Origin: Oscillospiraceae bacterium
Lineage (GTDB): Bacteria; Bacillota; Clostridia; Oscillospirales; Oscillospiraceae
Length of the DNA stretch: 64,000 nt
Direction: 5' to 3'
Assembly (NCBI GenBank): GCA_902791215.1
Contig: CADAUZ010000010.1
Span: 55,974-119,973 of the forward strand
Shown here: one piece after another, positions 7,693-15,507 of the stretch
Layout: each line of letters starts with the position of its first letter
How positions within the stretch are numbered: position 1 is the stretch's first letter
Made by a program: the position numbers and the translations under genes
Notes under the pieces: model-generated
What the model was told of the DNA's origin: nothing
Seen by the model: the letters and a program-made list of their open reading frames with translations, nothing else
The model's database searches: none

Positions 7693-8649
7693 GTGACTTT
7701 AACAAGCTATTTCGCTTCTCTGAACGTCCTGAAGCTTTTCCGCAACATGCCCGGCGGCGTGTCCCAGGGCATCATCTGGGGCATCATGGCCCTGGGCATC
7801 TACATTACCTTCCGTCTGCTGGACGTGGCGGATCTGACGGTGGACGGCTCGTTCACCACCGGCGGTGCCGTGACCGTCATGCTGATCCTCGCGGGCTGGC
7901 CCGCGTGGGCGGCGCTGCTGATGGCCATGCTGGCGGGCCTGCTCGCGGGCTTTGTTACGGGAATGCTGCACACCAAGCTCGGCATCCCCGCGATCCTCGC
8001 CGGTATCCTGACCCAGTTTTCGCTCTATTCCATCAATCTGCATATTATGGGCATGGCGGCCAACAAGGCCGTCAGCGTGGATAAATACCATCTGCTGCTC
8101 TCGTCCCGCAACATCCCCGCCGCGATCCTGACAGGCATCATCATCGCCCTCACGCTGGTCTCCGTGATGTACTGGTACTTCGGCACCGAGCAGGGCTCCG
8201 CCATCCGTGCCACCGGCAACAACCCTGCCATGAGCCGCGCCCTCGGCATCAACATCGACAACATGAAGGTGCTGGGCCTGTCGCTCTCCAACGGCATCGT
8301 CGCCCTGTCCGGCGGCCTGCTTGCCCAATACCAGGGCTTCGCGGACATCAACATGGGCCGCGGTGCCATCGTCATCGGCCTTGCCGCCGTCATCATCGGC
8401 GAGGTGGTGGGCGGCGCGATCCTCGGCAAGCACCTCAACTTCTACGGCACGCTGAGCTTTACGGTCGTGGGCGGCATCGTGTACTATCTCGTCATCGTCA
8501 TCGTCCTGTGGCTCAAGCTCAACTCCAACGACCTCAAGCTCTTTACCGCCATTGTCGTTGCGCTGTTCCTCGCGGTGCCCTATCTGCGCGGGCAGAAGAA
8601 GAGCTCCTTTGCCAAGCTCAAGAGGAAGGGGGCCGGAAGCAATGCTTGA
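7693..8649 (+). CDS. ABC transporter permease, TrpY-like (branched-chain type)
   Basis: A 318-residue membrane protein with about eight to nine hydrophobic segments. It resembles the BPD_transp_2 family that partners TrpX-like binding proteins: GVSQGIIWGIMALGIYITFRL near the N terminus and RATGNNPAMSRALGIN, the cytoplasmic loop that contacts the ATPase. I choose the GTG at 7693, because GAGGTG at 7681-7686 gives correct spacing; an in-frame GTG at 7684 lies inside that site. Its stop overlaps the ATPase start by eight bases, indicating coupled translation. Confidence 0.85.
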   Translation: MTLTSYFASLNVLKLFRNMPGGVSQGIIWGIMALGIYITFRLLDVADLTVDGSFTTGGAVTVMLILAGWPAWAALLMAMLAGLLAGFVTGMLHTKLGIPAILAGILTQFSLYSINLHIMGMAANKAVSVDKYHLLLSSRNIPAAILTGIIIALTLVSVMYWYFGTEQGSAIRATGNNPAMSRALGINIDNMKVLGLSLSNGIVALSGGLLAQYQGFADINMGRGAIVIGLAAVIIGEVVGGAILGKHLNFYGTLSFTVVGGIVYYLVIVIVLWLKLNSNDLKLFTAIVVALFLAVPYLRGQKKSSFAKLKRKGAGSNA

Positions 8650-9436
8650 TCTGCAGAACATTTCCAAAACCTTCAATCCCGGCACCATCAACGAAAAGAA
8701 GGCCCTCAACGGCCTGAACCTGCACTTAAAGCCCGGCGACTTTGTCACCGTCATCGGCGGCAACGGCGCGGGAAAGTCCACCATGCTCAACGCGGTGGCG
8801 GGCGTCTGGCCCGTGGACGAGGGGCGCATTATCCTCGACGGCCAGGACATCACCGCCCTGCCGGAGCATAAGCGCGCCCATCTCATCGGCCGCGTCTTCC
8901 AGGACCCCATGATGGGCACCGCGCCCAACATGCAGCTCGAGGAGAACCTGGCCCTGGCCGCCCGCCGCGGTCAGAAGCGCGGGCTCAAGTGGGGCGTCAC
9001 CAATGCCGAGCGAGAGAAATACCACGAGCGCCTGAAAATCCTCGGCCTCGGCCTTGAAGACCGTATGACCTCCAAGGTCGGTCTGCTCTCCGGCGGCCAG
9101 CGCCAGGCGGTCACGCTGCTGATGGCGGTGCTGCGCGAGCCCAAGCTCCTGCTGCTCGACGAGCACACCGCAGCCCTCGACCCCGGCACCGCCGCGAAGG
9201 TCCTGGAGCTCTCGGATCAGATCGTGCAGGATCACAAGCTCACCACCCTCATGATCACCCACAACATGAAGGACGCCATCCGCCACGGCAACCGTCTCAT
9301 CATGATGAACGAGGGCCACATCATCCTCGACATCGAGGGGGAGGAAAAGAAGAAGCTCACCAAGCAGCAGCTCATCGACCTCTTTGCCCAGAAGGGTGCA
9401 AGCATCGACTCCGACGAGGCGCTGCTGACAAAGTAG
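8642..9436 (+). CDS. ABC transporter ATP-binding protein, TrpZ-like
   Basis: A 264-residue ATPase that powers the preceding permease. All motifs are present: Walker A GGNGAGKST near residue 40, Q-loop VFQDP, signature LLSGGQRQAVTLLMA, Walker B LLLLDEHTAALDP and the switch His in MITHNMKDA. The signature and EHTAALDP are typical of the group linked to DUF534 binding proteins. The ATG at 8642 has AGGAAGGGGG upstream and overlaps the permease stop. An in-frame upstream ATG lies deep in the permease gene and is rejected. Confidence 0.9.
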   Translation: MLDLQNISKTFNPGTINEKKALNGLNLHLKPGDFVTVIGGNGAGKSTMLNAVAGVWPVDEGRIILDGQDITALPEHKRAHLIGRVFQDPMMGTAPNMQLEENLALAARRGQKRGLKWGVTNAEREKYHERLKILGLGLEDRMTSKVGLLSGGQRQAVTLLMAVLREPKLLLLDEHTAALDPGTAAKVLELSDQIVQDHKLTTLMITHNMKDAIRHGNRLIMMNEGHIILDIEGEEKKKLTKQQLIDLFAQKGASIDSDEALLTK

Positions 9437-9450
9437 ACAAAAAGATGTAA

Positions 9451-9480
9451 GGGGCTGTCTTTCAAGACAGCCCCCATTTT
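9451..9480 (+). terminator. Terminator of the TrpXYZ-like operon
   Basis: A perfect 10-bp stem (9451-9460 and 9465-9474) with loop TTCA, followed by CATTTT. It lies 14 bp after the ATPase stop. Confidence 0.75.
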
Positions 9481-9551
9481 GACGCATTGACAAAGCATCC
9501 CCGGCGTGGCAAAATAAGGCGAAATCCAGAGAAAACAAGGGACTGACAACT

Positions 9552-10310
9552 ATGCCGCTCACACCGAAAATGTTTCTGATCGTGTGTCCGCTGCTGTTTC
9601 TGGCAGGCTTTGTGGACTCCATCGCCGGGGGCGGGGGACTGATCTCCCTGCCGGCCTATCTGTTTGCGGGGTTGCCGGTCCATACGGCCATCGGCACAAA
9701 CAAGCTCTCCTCCGCCTGCGGCACCTCGCTCACCACCGCGCGCTTTATCCGCGGCGGGCTCATCCGCTGGAAGCTTGCCCTGCCCGGTATCGCGGCGGCG
9801 ATGGTGGGCTCCGGGTGCGGGTCGCGCCTGTCGCTGCTGGCGGATGAAAAAATCATCCGCGCCGTGCTGTTCGCGGTGCTGCCGCTGGCGGCCTTCATCG
9901 TGCTCAATCCCCGCCTGTTCCCGGAGGGAGAGGCGCTTAAGGTGCGCGTGGACAGACACACCGTCACGGTCTGTATCCTGGCCGCGCTTATCATCGGCTT
10001 TTACGACGGCTTTTACGGCCCCGGTACCGGGACCTTCCTGATCATCGCCTTCACCGCCTTTGCAAAGCTGCCCATCAAGGCCGCCAACGCCCACGCCAAG
10101 GCGATCAATCTCACCACAAACCTCACCTCGCTCGTCGTCTTCCTGCGCGGAGGCACGGTGCTGGTCCCGCTGGGGCTCGCGGCGGCGGCCTGCAACATGC
10201 TCGGAAACTATGTCGGCTCGGGCCTTGCGATGCGAAGCGGCGCAAAAATCACGCGGCCCATCATCCTCGCGGTGCTCGTCCTGCTGCTCATCAAGCTCCT
10301 GACAGACTGA
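9552..10310 (+). CDS. TauE/SafE family (TSUP) membrane permease
   Basis: A 252-residue protein with about seven to eight hydrophobic segments. The N-terminal GFVDSIAGGGGLISLPAYL is the TSUP signature, repeated in the second half as GFYDGFYGPGTGTFLIIAFT, reflecting the duplicated fold. Relatives export or import sulfite, sulfoacetate and other sulfonated anions; the substrate here is unknown. CAAGGGAC precedes the ATG. It has its own unit between two terminators. Confidence 0.85.
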   Translation: MPLTPKMFLIVCPLLFLAGFVDSIAGGGGLISLPAYLFAGLPVHTAIGTNKLSSACGTSLTTARFIRGGLIRWKLALPGIAAAMVGSGCGSRLSLLADEKIIRAVLFAVLPLAAFIVLNPRLFPEGEALKVRVDRHTVTVCILAALIIGFYDGFYGPGTGTFLIIAFTAFAKLPIKAANAHAKAINLTTNLTSLVVFLRGGTVLVPLGLAAAACNMLGNYVGSGLAMRSGAKITRPIILAVLVLLLIKLLTD

Positions 10311-10324
10311 TACAAAACGAAAAC

Positions 10325-10350
10325 AGCCGCCCGGCTCAGGCCGGGCGGCT
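10325..10350. terminator. Bidirectional terminator between convergent genes
   Basis: An 11-bp GC-rich stem (10325-10335 and 10340-10350) sits between the convergent TSUP and diguanylate cyclase genes. On the minus strand it is followed by TGTTTTCGTTTTG, a good U tract for the leftward gene; on the plus strand the T tract is poor. Confidence 0.7.
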
Positions 10351-10359
10351 GCTGCATAC

Positions 10360-11451
10360 TTATTTCCTCCCGCGGCGCCTGTCGTGACCGCCGAATTCGG
10401 GGGAGTGCGTTTTCCGTTTGGATTCATACAGGCTTTCGTCGGCCTGCCGGATGAGATCAAAGAGCTGGTCATGGGTTTCCGGCTTGCCCTCGGCATGGCC
10501 GATGCTGAGCACGATCTTCTCGCGCGGGACAGCGGGGACATGGAAGCTGTAGAACTCATGGGCATAGACTTCGCCCTCGGTGCGCAGGACAAGAAACTCG
10601 TCTCCGCCGTAGCGGTAGCAGCGGCTTTCCGGAAACAGCTTTTTGATCTGCACGGCGGTCTCCCTGAGAACCTCGTCGCCCGCAATGTGTCCGTAGGTGT
10701 CGTTGATCTCCTTGAAATAGTTGATGTCCAGCATGTAGGCTGTGACAGGGCGGTCGAGAATCTTGACCACATCCTCCTCCAGCGCCTTGCGGTTGCGAAG
10801 CCCTGTCAGCCCGTCGTGGCGGTTGGCGTGCTCCAACAAATCGCTGTGCTGCTCCTGCGATACAGTCATCTGGGCAAGCCTCGCCTGGGAGCGATAACGC
10901 ATGATCATGCCCATGATGGACGAAAACACAAGTACGATGTAGTTGAGGATATTCACCCTGTCAGCGCCGTCTATCACAAAGAGGATGACATACAGATCCG
11001 TGTACACCGCAAGCGTCAGCACAATGCTGACCCAGGGCCGCAGAGAGATGAAGCAGACGATCAGCAGCTCAACGGCGAAGAAGGTGAAAAGCTGGTCGCC
11101 CCGGATGTAGTGCAGATTGGATACCCAGACAGCCCAGGCGGAAAGCGCAAGACAATACATGACCTTGAAAAAGATCACGGTATTGTGCGGGACCTGTTCG
11201 CTTTTCAGGATGAGGCCCGAGAAAAACCTGCCGCATACACAAAGCCCAACACATATCGCAACACGATTGAGACTGACATGTGCGTCGTGACCCAGCTCAG
11301 GGGTTATGTACAGAAAGACGGGGATGGTGAGGAATTCAAAAAGTCCGATGACGAGAGACAGGTGATAGATATTTTTGATACTGTCGATGTCAACGATCCG
11401 CTCAACTTTTTCGTCAAGTTTCGGGAACAGATAATCTTTTATAGCGCTCAA
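10360..11451 (-). CDS. Membrane-bound diguanylate cyclase (GGDEF)
   Basis: A protein of about 363 residues that makes the second messenger cyclic di-GMP. The N-terminal half has about five to six membrane segments (for example VIGLFEFLTIPVFLYI). The C-terminal GGDEF domain is complete, with HDGLTGLRNRKALEEDV, DINYFKEINDTYGHIAGDEV and the catalytic RYGGDEF near residue 280. A typical RXXD inhibitory site is not seen before it. I prefer the TTG start at 11451, as AAAGGAAGG lies six bases upstream; ATG codons at 11484 and 11472 have no such site. Confidence 0.85.
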   Translation of the reverse strand: MSAIKDYLFPKLDEKVERIVDIDSIKNIYHLSLVIGLFEFLTIPVFLYITPELGHDAHVSLNRVAICVGLCVCGRFFSGLILKSEQVPHNTVIFFKVMYCLALSAWAVWVSNLHYIRGDQLFTFFAVELLIVCFISLRPWVSIVLTLAVYTDLYVILFVIDGADRVNILNYIVLVFSSIMGMIMRYRSQARLAQMTVSQEQHSDLLEHANRHDGLTGLRNRKALEEDVVKILDRPVTAYMLDINYFKEINDTYGHIAGDEVLRETAVQIKKLFPESRCYRYGGDEFLVLRTEGEVYAHEFYSFHVPAVPREKIVLSIGHAEGKPETHDQLFDLIRQADESLYESKRKTHSPEFGGHDRRRGRK

Positions 11452-11570
11452 AATGGCCCTTCCTTTATACATGCAACAATCCAAAACAATTCAAACGTTC
11501 TCGAATTATAGCACAATTTCTCGGCATTTCAAGGCTAATTTTCTGAAAACCTTCCGGGCTGTTGCGTGAT

Positions 11571-11585
11571 GTGCCAAATTGGCAC
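11571..11585. promoter_or_regulatory. Palindromic GTGCCAA-A-TTGGCAC site
   Basis: A perfect 15-bp palindrome lies in the 148-bp gap between the GH28 stop and the cyclase start, about 120 bp upstream of the cyclase. It could be an operator or the core of a small hairpin after the GH28 gene. No protein can be assigned. Confidence 0.4.
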
Positions 11586-11599
11586 AATTATTTTTATCT

Positions 11600-12925
11600 T
11601 TATTTCAGAAAAACCTGTTCTGAAATCACCGCCTCGCGGATGTACGGCTTCATGGAGTCGTCGATGCGCAGACTCACGTTGTCCTCGAGCGAGATCGCCT
11701 CTGCGCTGCGGATATACACCATCGGGACCTCGTGGGGATAGACGCCGCGTTTTGACGGCTGCTCATCCAGGCAGTCCGGCACCAGGGAGCCCTGCTGCTT
11801 CCACAGGAAGGAAGAATCCCGGATGCTGACGTTTCGGATCGGGCAGGCGTCCTCGCCCGCGATCATGATGGCTCCTTCGCAGACAAAGTGCAGGTTATCC
11901 AGAAAGACTGACTCGATCACTCCCGGCAGCCTCTCGACCCCGGCTCTGGGCGTGGCCGACAGAAAGAGCGCGTCGCCCTTGCCCCACCACACGACGACCT
12001 CCGAATCCTGCCTGACCCGGTCCCGGTAGCGGCGGGTATTGCCTGAGATATGGTGGATCATGATGTCGTGAACCCGTCCCCCGTCCCTCGACCAGATACC
12101 GATACCGCGGGTGCAGTCGGAGAGGATGCAGTCGCTCATGGTGACATGGTGGATGTCGCCCCAGGTCTCGGTCCCGATTTTGAGCGCCGAGGAGTGGGAG
12201 CGAAGAATGCAGTTTGAAATGAGGATGTTGCAGCAGGGGCCGTATTTTTTCGTCATGGGGGCGGTAGTCTTGACCACGATGGCGTCGTCGGCGCAGCGGA
12301 TGACGCAGCCGCGAATGATCACGTTCTGACAGCAGTCCGGGTCGATCCCGTCGTTGTTCGGACCGCGCTCGTTGTTTTCGATGCGGATGCCGTCGATCAG
12401 CACGTTCCGGCAGCCCGCCATGTGCAGGGTCCAGAAGGCGGCGTCGCGGAAGGTCACGTCCTTCACGGTGAGGTTTTGCACATCTTCCAGAAAGCTCATG
12501 CGCGGGCGGTAGCCCCGCACCTTCAAGGGGCTTTCGTGGCTGCCGCCGTCATCGTCGTCCTCGTAGAAGACCTCCCGCCCGCGGCCGTCGATACAGCCAA
12601 AGCCAGAGATGGTCACATTCTCCGCGTGCCGCGCCAGGAGGAAGCAGCCGCCCTCCCAGCCGGTGTCCCGGTTGTCATCCTCAAAACTGCCCATGAGGTC
12701 GGGCATGTCCGCCGGGTCAAGGCTGGAGATGAGCTCCGCGCCGGGTTCAAGATGCAGCTCCACGTTGGATTTGAGCAGGATCGTGCCGGAGAGAAACTTC
12801 CCGGCGGGTACGGTCACCCTGCCGCCGCCGGCAGCGGTACAGGCGTCAATGGCATTCTGGATGGCGGCGGTGTTGAGCGTTTTGCCGTCTCCCACGGCAC
12901 CGAAGTCGGTTATGGTAAAGGTCAT
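11600..12925 (-). CDS. Glycoside hydrolase family 28 (polygalacturonase-like)
   Basis: A 441-residue right-handed beta-helix enzyme. The start FTITDFGAVGDGKTLNTAAI and the following GGGRVTVPAGKFLSG are the usual entry of GH28 proteins. Catalytic aspartates are seen in NNDGIDPDCC and CADDAIVVKT near residues 200-225. The GHG motif is not typical (SHSSALKIGTE stands there). No signal peptide is present, so it acts on imported pectin fragments. I use the ATG at 12925 with AAGGAAGTG upstream; a longer frame to 13015 lacks a ribosome site. Confidence 0.85.
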   Translation of the reverse strand: MTFTITDFGAVGDGKTLNTAAIQNAIDACTAAGGGRVTVPAGKFLSGTILLKSNVELHLEPGAELISSLDPADMPDLMGSFEDDNRDTGWEGGCFLLARHAENVTISGFGCIDGRGREVFYEDDDDGGSHESPLKVRGYRPRMSFLEDVQNLTVKDVTFRDAAFWTLHMAGCRNVLIDGIRIENNERGPNNDGIDPDCCQNVIIRGCVIRCADDAIVVKTTAPMTKKYGPCCNILISNCILRSHSSALKIGTETWGDIHHVTMSDCILSDCTRGIGIWSRDGGRVHDIMIHHISGNTRRYRDRVRQDSEVVVWWGKGDALFLSATPRAGVERLPGVIESVFLDNLHFVCEGAIMIAGEDACPIRNVSIRDSSFLWKQQGSLVPDCLDEQPSKRGVYPHEVPMVYIRSAEAISLEDNVSLRIDDSMKPYIREAVISEQVFLK

Positions 12926-13128
12926 GATGCAAGCACTTCCTTTTGGCTTTTGTAGTTTCATTTTAGCAAGAATCAGATGACTGTTCAAGCGGGAAAAAAC
13001 CATTTCAATCAACATGGACAGTTACATTTCCGCAGATGATATAAGCACAGCGACAATAGCGTAAAATTCAGCCGGAGCGGATTATGCGTGATTGTTCTAT
13101 GGCGGTGCTGCCTTTGCATAACAAAAGA

Positions 13129-13173
13129 CCTCCTGCAAATACTATCGGTGACAACAGATAGAAATGCAGGAGG
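13129..13173 (+). promoter_or_regulatory. Hairpin sequestering the spoVT ribosome binding site
   Basis: CCTCCTGCA (13129-13137) is the exact complement of TGCAGGAGG (13165-13173), which holds the ribosome binding site 10 bases before the spoVT start. An inner stem (13142-13146 with 13157-13161) extends it. The site may control translation or may be part of a riboregulator. No ligand is suggested. Confidence 0.5.
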
Positions 13174-13183
13174 ATTTTTGTAT

Positions 13184-13360
13184 ATGAAAGCAACCGGAAT
13201 CGTGCGGCGCATCGACGATCTGGGCCGCGTGGTGATCCCCAAGGAGATCCGCCGCACCATGCGCATCCGCGAGGGTGACCCGTCACAGACGACATTGGAA
13301 GCTTGGCAAAAATTCAGCTTTTCTATGTTGGATTTGGCTAAACGCATGGGGCTGGAATAG
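13184..13360 (+). pseudogene. spoVT: Truncated spoVT/AbrB-like regulator fused to repeat R1
   Basis: The first 31 residues (KATGIVRRIDDLGRVVIPKE and RRTMRIREGDP) are the swapped-hairpin AbrB domain almost as in SpoVT, the forespore regulator. After REGDP the frame enters direct repeat R1 and ends with SQTTLEAWQKFSFSMLDLAK and six more residues. The rest of the DNA-binding domain and the GAF domain are missing, and I do not find them elsewhere in the window. The fusion is 58 residues, against about 180 for SpoVT, so it is a remnant. Another functional spoVT copy may exist. Confidence 0.7.
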
Positions 13361-13408
13361 TACATATTGACGGAATTTGACAGGTTTACCATGCACATCC
13401 GCGAGGGG
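13277..13408 (+). repeat. Direct repeat R1 (left end of cassette A)
   Basis: First of three related repeats of about 131 bp. It begins with GACC-GTCACAGAC and ends with CCATGCACATCCGCGAGGGG. In all copies one frame reads TLE-W-x-FS-x-SMLDLA-x-R and stops at the same place, so it may be the 3' end of a gene. Its last 18 bases nearly repeat the spoVT bases at 13259-13275 (codons for MRIREG), like a duplicated target site. Confidence 0.8.
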
Positions 13409-13534
13409 TCAAAAAACTTGCACAAAGAGCTTCAAAGCCTTGACAGCGCTTGCTTTTTGCCCGCAGGATCTCCTTCAACGTTTTCTGTAACGCCAGCTCG
13501 CATACCGGAAAACCTGTGCAAAATTACCAGAAAA

Positions 13535-13573
13535 ATCCCCCGGGAAGGGCTTGAAACAACCCTCTCGGGGGAT
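13535..13573. other. GC-rich hairpin between R1 and the small leftward genes
   Basis: ATCCCCC (13535-13541) pairs with GGGGGAT (13567-13573), and an inner GGGAAGGG/CCCTCTC stem has one bulge. No T tract follows on either strand. The rest of 13409-13700 shows no convincing gene. Confidence 0.45.
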
Positions 13574-13700
13574 AACCTTTGTCGGCCGCCCGACACGAAA
13601 GGATCACACTAAGCTTGCATCACGTGGCGAACCATCTTTCCACATCCTCCGTCATCCCGATCGGCAGGAGACGAATATTGGAATGGCACGCCTCCACGGT

Positions 13701-13985
13701 CTACTCCCACTCCCTCCATCCAGAGACGTTCAGCCATTCGGAGACTGGTGTTTTGCTGTCCCCGACGCATTGGTTGAAGGATATATTATTTCGCTTGTAA
13801 AGCGTGTTTTGCTCACGCCTCTGTTTTTGAATCAAGTCTTTAATCCGGCTCAATGCCTTAGCTCTCGAAAAATGTCCTGTTTCATCCATCGCTTCATAGC
13901 AGCACAGGACCATATCATGAAATGCATCCTCATTTGTCTCATCTGATAGGAGAGAGCGTACAAATGCTCGGATTGCATATGGCAA
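13701..13985 (-). CDS. Uncharacterised short protein, possible continuation of the upstream gene
   Basis: I do not recognise this 94-residue product. The composition is protein-like and helical (FVRSLLSDETNEDAFHDMVL, then AKALSRIKDLIQKQRREQ). There is no ATG; the TTG at 13985 is the only usable start and stands six bases past the stop of the upstream gene. The open frame extends upstream into the end of that gene, so a -1/+1 frameshift or translational coupling is possible. It belongs to cassette A. Confidence 0.4.
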   Translation of the reverse strand: MPYAIRAFVRSLLSDETNEDAFHDMVLCCYEAMDETGHFSRAKALSRIKDLIQKQRREQNTLYKRNNISFNQCVGDSKTPVSEWLNVSGWREWE

Positions 13986-13990
13986 TGCTT

Positions 13991-14395
13991 CTATTTCTGC
14001 TTCGAACTTGCTTGACTCTTTGGCTTGGATACGGGAGGGTTTTCACTGTAATCCCCCTGCCAAAAGGCGAGATCTTCACTAAACTTTACTTCGTACCTGG
14101 CTGGCAATGAAATTTTGTGTCTTTTGAGATGCTCTACAGCAGACGGGAATCGTTTTGAACCGTTCTTAGGAAATCTGACAGCGTTTTCGGAATCACTCTC
14201 GAAGAAGCAAAGGTGTCGGGCGTCATCGGTAAACCTTATTTCGACTGCCTTTCCACTTAGTACCTCTGCGAATTTCCCGTTCAAAACCAGCCTGCCATCT
14301 GCGTATATATTCACGCGAAGGCTGCTGATTTGTCTTTCGGGAGGAACCGCAATAAATGTGAACTGCTCCAATGATAAAAACTTGCCTGTTGCCAT
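13991..14395 (-). CDS. Uncharacterised 134-residue protein
   Basis: Unknown protein with AAGGAGG well placed before the ATG. It reads as a beta-rich small domain (FTFIAVPPERQISSLRVNIY, ARHLCFFESDSENAVRFPKNG) followed by ISLPARYEVKFSEDLAFWQG and a Pro/Ser/Lys tail. The middle 'EVRF.D....LCFF..D..A..FPKNG...P' recalls DNA-binding or phage-like small proteins, but I cannot name a family. It lies in cassette A, leftward, 121 bp after the XRE gene. Confidence 0.6.
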   Translation of the reverse strand: MATGKFLSLEQFTFIAVPPERQISSLRVNIYADGRLVLNGKFAEVLSGKAVEIRFTDDARHLCFFESDSENAVRFPKNGSKRFPSAVEHLKRHKISLPARYEVKFSEDLAFWQGDYSENPPVSKPKSQASSKQK

Positions 14396-14516
14396 TTTTC
14401 TGGCCTCCTTATATTGATTTGCACATTGTGCAAGGCCAGTATATATGGCAACAATAATGCAAGTAAATAATGACAGGCCGGGAATTGACCCGGTCTGTCA
14501 TCGTTTGTTTGAACTA

Positions 14517-14987
14517 TTATGCAGTTGTTGGAATTTCGATAGAGATGGCTAATTGTCCACCTAACGCTTTTGCAATTCGGTCGAGCGTTGCGACAGAAGG
14601 ATTCGCAATACCCCGCTCTATTTTAGAAATATCGGACTGATCAATCCCGGACAGTTCCGCCAATTGCTTTTGAGAAATCCCTGCAATAGCACGAGCTGCG
14701 GCAACGGCATGTGCAGATGCTTGATGAACGATCGGTTTTTCATGGCGAACAGTTTCTCCGTCTTCATAGATCGTTTCTGTCTCGATATCGAGCTCATCGC
14801 TCCAAACAATGCCGTATACCCCCATCATCTTTCCAGACAAGAACAAGGATCTATCCTCCAATTGCTTTAACTGGGGATACTTAGAAAACAGTACGCGCAT
14901 ATCATATCGTTTGACAATTCCATCCTGGAAGCTTACTTCCAAAGAAGTGCCTTCCAAAAGTTTTAAATCTATCGCTTTATGAAACAT
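14517..14987 (-). CDS. DUF2442-like domain plus XRE-type HTH protein
   Basis: A 156-residue fusion. The N-terminal 85 residues (VSFQDGIVKRYDMRVLFSKY, then GIVWSDELDIETETIYEDG) match DUF2442, and residues 95-150 are an XRE/Cro helix-turn-helix (ISQKQLAELSGIDQSDISKI and ERGIANPS). The ATG at 14987 follows AAAGGAGGTG. It lies 33 bp after the DUF4160 gene; DUF4160/DUF2442 pairs recur in bacteria as a toxin-antitoxin-like unit. The XRE part probably represses the shared promoter at 15306-15334, whose spacer holds a palindrome. Confidence 0.8.
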   Translation of the reverse strand: MFHKAIDLKLLEGTSLEVSFQDGIVKRYDMRVLFSKYPQLKQLEDRSLFLSGKMMGVYGIVWSDELDIETETIYEDGETVRHEKPIVHQASAHAVAAARAIAGISQKQLAELSGIDQSDISKIERGIANPSVATLDRIAKALGGQLAISIEIPTTA

Positions 14988-15020
14988 CGCCAGCACCTCC
15001 TTTCGTCATCCGGCAATGGT

Positions 15021-15275
15021 TTAATTAAGCGGAGGCAGTTTTTTATAAGTTTCAGTTTCCCACATTTCCAGAAGTTCATTCTGATACTTCAAAATAAACT
15101 CTTTTACCAAACTTTTTGCCTTTGGCGGAAATTCCCCTTCCATGATCTCTCCTGTTTCAATCAAGAATGGCGCATCAAAGTCCTGTGTGATAGCATGAAT
15201 ATGCGGAGGATTGTGTTCTTTGTTGCGCAAATACATAACAATGATTATTCCGTAAAAATAACTAATTGTGGGCAT
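15021..15275 (-). CDS. DUF4160 domain protein
   Basis: An 84-residue protein starting PTISYFYGIIIVMYLRNKEH and NPPHIHA, the diagnostic opening of DUF4160. The start is set by AGAGGAG before the ATG; the longer open frame has no start signal. It is the first gene of a leftward pair with the DUF2442-XRE gene. Function of the family is unproven; pairing suggests a toxin-antitoxin-like or sensor role. Confidence 0.8.
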   Translation of the reverse strand: MPTISYFYGIIIVMYLRNKEHNPPHIHAITQDFDAPFLIETGEIMEGEFPPKAKSLVKEFILKYQNELLEMWETETYKKLPPLN

Positions 15276-15305
15276 ATGGTCGCTCCTCTCTGATGATCTA
15301 CCATC

Positions 15306-15334
15306 AGTATAGGGGATAAATCCCCTAATGTCAA
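15306..15334 (-). promoter_or_regulatory. Promoter with operator palindrome for the DUF4160/DUF2442 genes
   Basis: On the minus strand a consensus TTGACA (15334-15329), a 17-bp spacer and TATACT (15311-15306) form a strong promoter. The spacer region holds the perfect palindrome TAGGGGA-N4-TCCCCTA (15310-15327). A repressor bound there would block RNA polymerase; the XRE protein of the operon is the natural candidate. Confidence 0.7.
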
Positions 15335-15446
15335 TACTTTGCTTCTGTTTCAACAAATAATGGGCAGCCATTGATATCGATAGTGGACAAAGCAGGAAAA
15401 TCATATTGTCCCCTTGATAGTTTCTTCAACAAGGTTCTATTACGTT

Positions 15447-15474
15447 TTGCAATTGCAGAGTGTTGTGATACAAT
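15447..15474 (+). promoter_or_regulatory. Promoter of the nuclease/ATPase gene
   Basis: TTGCAA (15447-15452), a 16-bp spacer and TACAAT (15469-15474) lie 33 bp before the large gene's start. It is divergent from the operator-bearing promoter 110 bp away. Confidence 0.55.
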
Positions 15475-15507
15475 AAATAACAAGAGATTAGACAAAGGGG
15501 TGATTCT

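Noticed and set aside
13088..13183. Longer spoVT frame starting at 13088
   Set aside because: The upstream part covers the ribosome-site hairpin; the ATG at 13184 matches the SpoVT N terminus and has AGGAGG.
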